DNA of 64,000 bases from Sideroxydans lithotrophicus. Its GTDB lineage: Bacteria; Pseudomonadota; Gammaproteobacteria; Burkholderiales; Gallionellaceae. Of the stretch, positions 62,688-64,000 are shown in pieces. The stretch is taken from positions 62,001 to 126,000 of the forward strand of contig DYJI01000003.1 of the NCBI GenBank assembly GCA_020723185.1. The letters are read 5' to 3'. Below the pieces are notes generated by a model. It was given only the letters and a program-made list of their open reading frames with translations. It was not told where the DNA came from and did no database searches. The position numbers and the translations under genes are program-made. The first letter of the stretch is position 1. Each line of letters begins with the position of its first letter.

Positions 62688-63569
62688 ATGTCCATACTCA
62701 TCAATAAAGACACCAAAGTCATCACCCAGGGCATGACCGGCAAGGTCGGCCAGTTCCACACCCAGCAATGCAAGGCCTACGCGAACGGGGCGAACTGTTT
62801 TGTGGCAGGCGTGAATCCCAAGAAGGCGGGTGAGGATTTCGAGGGCATCCCGGTGTACGCCTCAGTGCGTGATGCGAAAGCGGCGACCGGTGCAACGGTG
62901 TCGGTGATCTACGTCCCGCCTGCAGGTGCGGCGGCGGCCATCGACGAGGCGGTCGAGGCAGATCTCGATCTGGTCATCTGTATCACCGAGGGCATCCCGG
63001 TGCACGACATGATCAGGACGCGCTACAGGATGCAGGGCAAGAAGACCATCCTGATCGGCCCCAATTGCCCCGGCCTGATCACGCCGGACGAGATCAAGAT
63101 CGGCATCATGCCGGGCCACATCCACAAGAAGGGCCGCATCGGTGTGGTGTCGCGCTCCGGCACGCTGACATATGAGGCCGTGGGCCAGCTCACTGCGCTG
63201 GGCTACGGCCAGTCGTCCTGCGTCGGCATCGGCGGCGACCCGATCAACGGCCTCAAGCACATCGACGTGATGCGCATGTTCAACGACGATCCGGAGACCG
63301 ATGCGGTGATCATGGTGGGCGAGATCGGCGGCAGCGACGAGGAAGCCTGTGCGCGCTGGATCAAGCAGAACATGAAGAAACCGGTGGTCGGTTTCATCGC
63401 CGGCATCACCGCGCCGCCCGGCAAGCGTATGGGTCATGCCGGGGCAATCATCTCCGGCGGCGAGGGCGGTGCCGACCAGAAGCTGGCGGTGATGGAAGAA
63501 TGCGGCATCCACATCACGCGCAACCCGGCAGAGATGGGGCGCACGATGCAGAAGGTTTTGAAGGGTTAA
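62688..63569 (+). CDS. sucD: Succinyl-CoA synthetase alpha subunit
   Basis: CoA-binding subunit with the phosphorylated His in [14 protein letters not shown] and [21 protein letters not shown]. 293 aa from the ATG at 62688, two bases after sucC. The much longer open frame upstream is a shadow of sucC. Confidence 0.96.
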   Translation: MSILINKDTKVITQGMTGKVGQFHTQQCKAYANGANCFVAGVNPKKAGEDFEGIPVYASVRDAKAATGATVSVIYVPPAGAAAAIDEAVEADLDLVICITEGIPVHDMIRTRYRMQGKKTILIGPNCPGLITPDEIKIGIMPGHIHKKGRIGVVSRSGTLTYEAVGQLTALGYGQSSCVGIGGDPINGLKHIDVMRMFNDDPETDAVIMVGEIGGSDEEACARWIKQNMKKPVVGFIAGITAPPGKRMGHAGAIISGGEGGADQKLAVMEECGIHITRNPAEMGRTMQKVLKG

Positions 63570-63572
63570 TCG

Positions 63573-64000
63573 ATGCTGGAAATGTTGCAAACCCCCCAGT
63601 TCTGGGTGGACGTGTTCAAGATCATCATGATCGACCTGCTGCTGTCGGGCGACAACGCGGTGGTCATCGCGCTGGCCTGCCGCAACCTGCCGGAGGCGCA
63701 GCGCAAGAAAGGCATCCTGTACGGGGTGGGCGGGGCGATCGGCCTGCGCATCTTGCTGACCTTTTTCGCGGTCGGTTTACTGGCGCTGCCTTATCTGAAA
63801 CTGGTCGGCGCGCTGCTGTTGTTGTGGATCGGCATCAAGCTGATCCTGCCGGAAGACGAGGCGCATGGCGAGGGCAGCATCAAGGCCGAGGCTCATCTGT
63901 GGGGCGCGGTGAAGACCATCATCGTCGCCGATTTTGTGATGAGTCTCGACAATGTACTGGGCGTGGCGGCGGTAGCTAAGGATAACGTCTGGTTACTGGT
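63573..64000 (+). CDS. TerC-family integral membrane protein (partial)
   Basis: It starts 3 bp after sucD and runs off the window after about 142 codons. LLLSGDNAVVIALACRNLP and ADFVMSLDNVLGVAAVAK are the paired DN motifs of the TerC/YjbE family, thought to move or bind metal ions at the membrane. The stop lies outside the window. Confidence 0.88.
   Translation, partial: MLEMLQTPQFWVDVFKIIMIDLLLSGDNAVVIALACRNLPEAQRKKGILYGVGGAIGLRILLTFFAVGLLALPYLKLVGALLLLWIGIKLILPEDEAHGEGSIKAEAHLWGAVKTIIVADFVMSLDNVLGVAAVAKDNVWLL

Overview
The window looks like a chromosomal segment of a betaproteobacterium, most likely a Gallionellaceae-type (Sideroxydans-like) iron oxidiser. This is inferred from betaproteobacterial gene orders (miaB-phoH-ybeY-corC; glyQ-glyS-gmhB-plsC; ruvCAB-ybgC-tolQRAB-pal-cpoB-queE-queC) together with a large porin-multihaem cytochrome locus. 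No database search was possible, so the genus is an inference. Most of the window is tightly packed housekeeping DNA with many 4-bp ATGA overlaps.

Layout. 1-5 kb: the end of maeB, a patatin-like lipase, birA, coaX, a SPOR protein and tRNA-Met. 5.1-5.5 kb: two 31-32-residue paralogous membrane peptides that ordinary gene calling would miss. 5.6-12.9 kb: miaB, phoH, ybeY, corC and lnt, interrupted by a reverse-strand block (pseudouridine synthase, MarC, cNMP-binding protein). 13-18 kb: glycyl-tRNA synthetase, heptose/phospholipid genes and a YgjP-type protease. 18.1-19.8 kb: cyaY preceded by a gene fusing a second frataxin-like domain through a membrane helix to a retropepsin-like protease. 19.8-24.9 kb: lptM-lysA, a histone H1-like protein, mgtE, mtgA, aroE. 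25-28.2 kb: a metal-uptake-like set (His/Cys-rich small protein, porin, ZnuA-like, ZnuB-like) without an ATPase gene. 28.3-34.8 kb: a CHASE-PAS-GGDEF cyclase, TonB, an RNase II-family gene, an EF-hand protein and cytochrome c. 35-45.2 kb: yebC, ruvC (with a duplicated 5' remnant and a palindromic insert), a UbiA-type prenyltransferase, ruvAB, tol-pal, queEC. 45.3-53.7 kb: tRNA-Lys and tRNA-Thr, the latter holding an 8.3-kb P4-like integrated element bounded by 47-bp direct repeats. 53.8-61.4 kb: an electron-transfer locus. 61.5-64 kb: sucCD and the start of a TerC-family gene.

How the parts fit. The locus at 53.8-61.4 kb reads as one electron route: an outer-membrane porin with a periplasmic TPR region, a 12-site cytochrome, a 24-haem periplasmic cytochrome and an inner-membrane cytochrome b-like protein, with a divergent membrane-anchored Fe-S/FAD oxidoreductase. 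From memory it matches the class called PCC3 in neutrophilic iron oxidisers. The frataxin/retropepsin pair, the metal-uptake set, the EF-hand protein and the small cytochrome c fit a cell with heavy iron and haem traffic. The integrated element has a tyrosine integrase at its right end, a primase-helicase, an AlpA-like regulator, several small unknown proteins and two non-coding stretches with inverted or repeated motifs. It has no structural phage or transfer genes, so it resembles a satellite or integrative plasmid.

The strongest leads for something undescribed are the frataxin-retropepsin fusion, the twin mini-membrane peptides and the 26-bp inverted repeat inside the integrated element.
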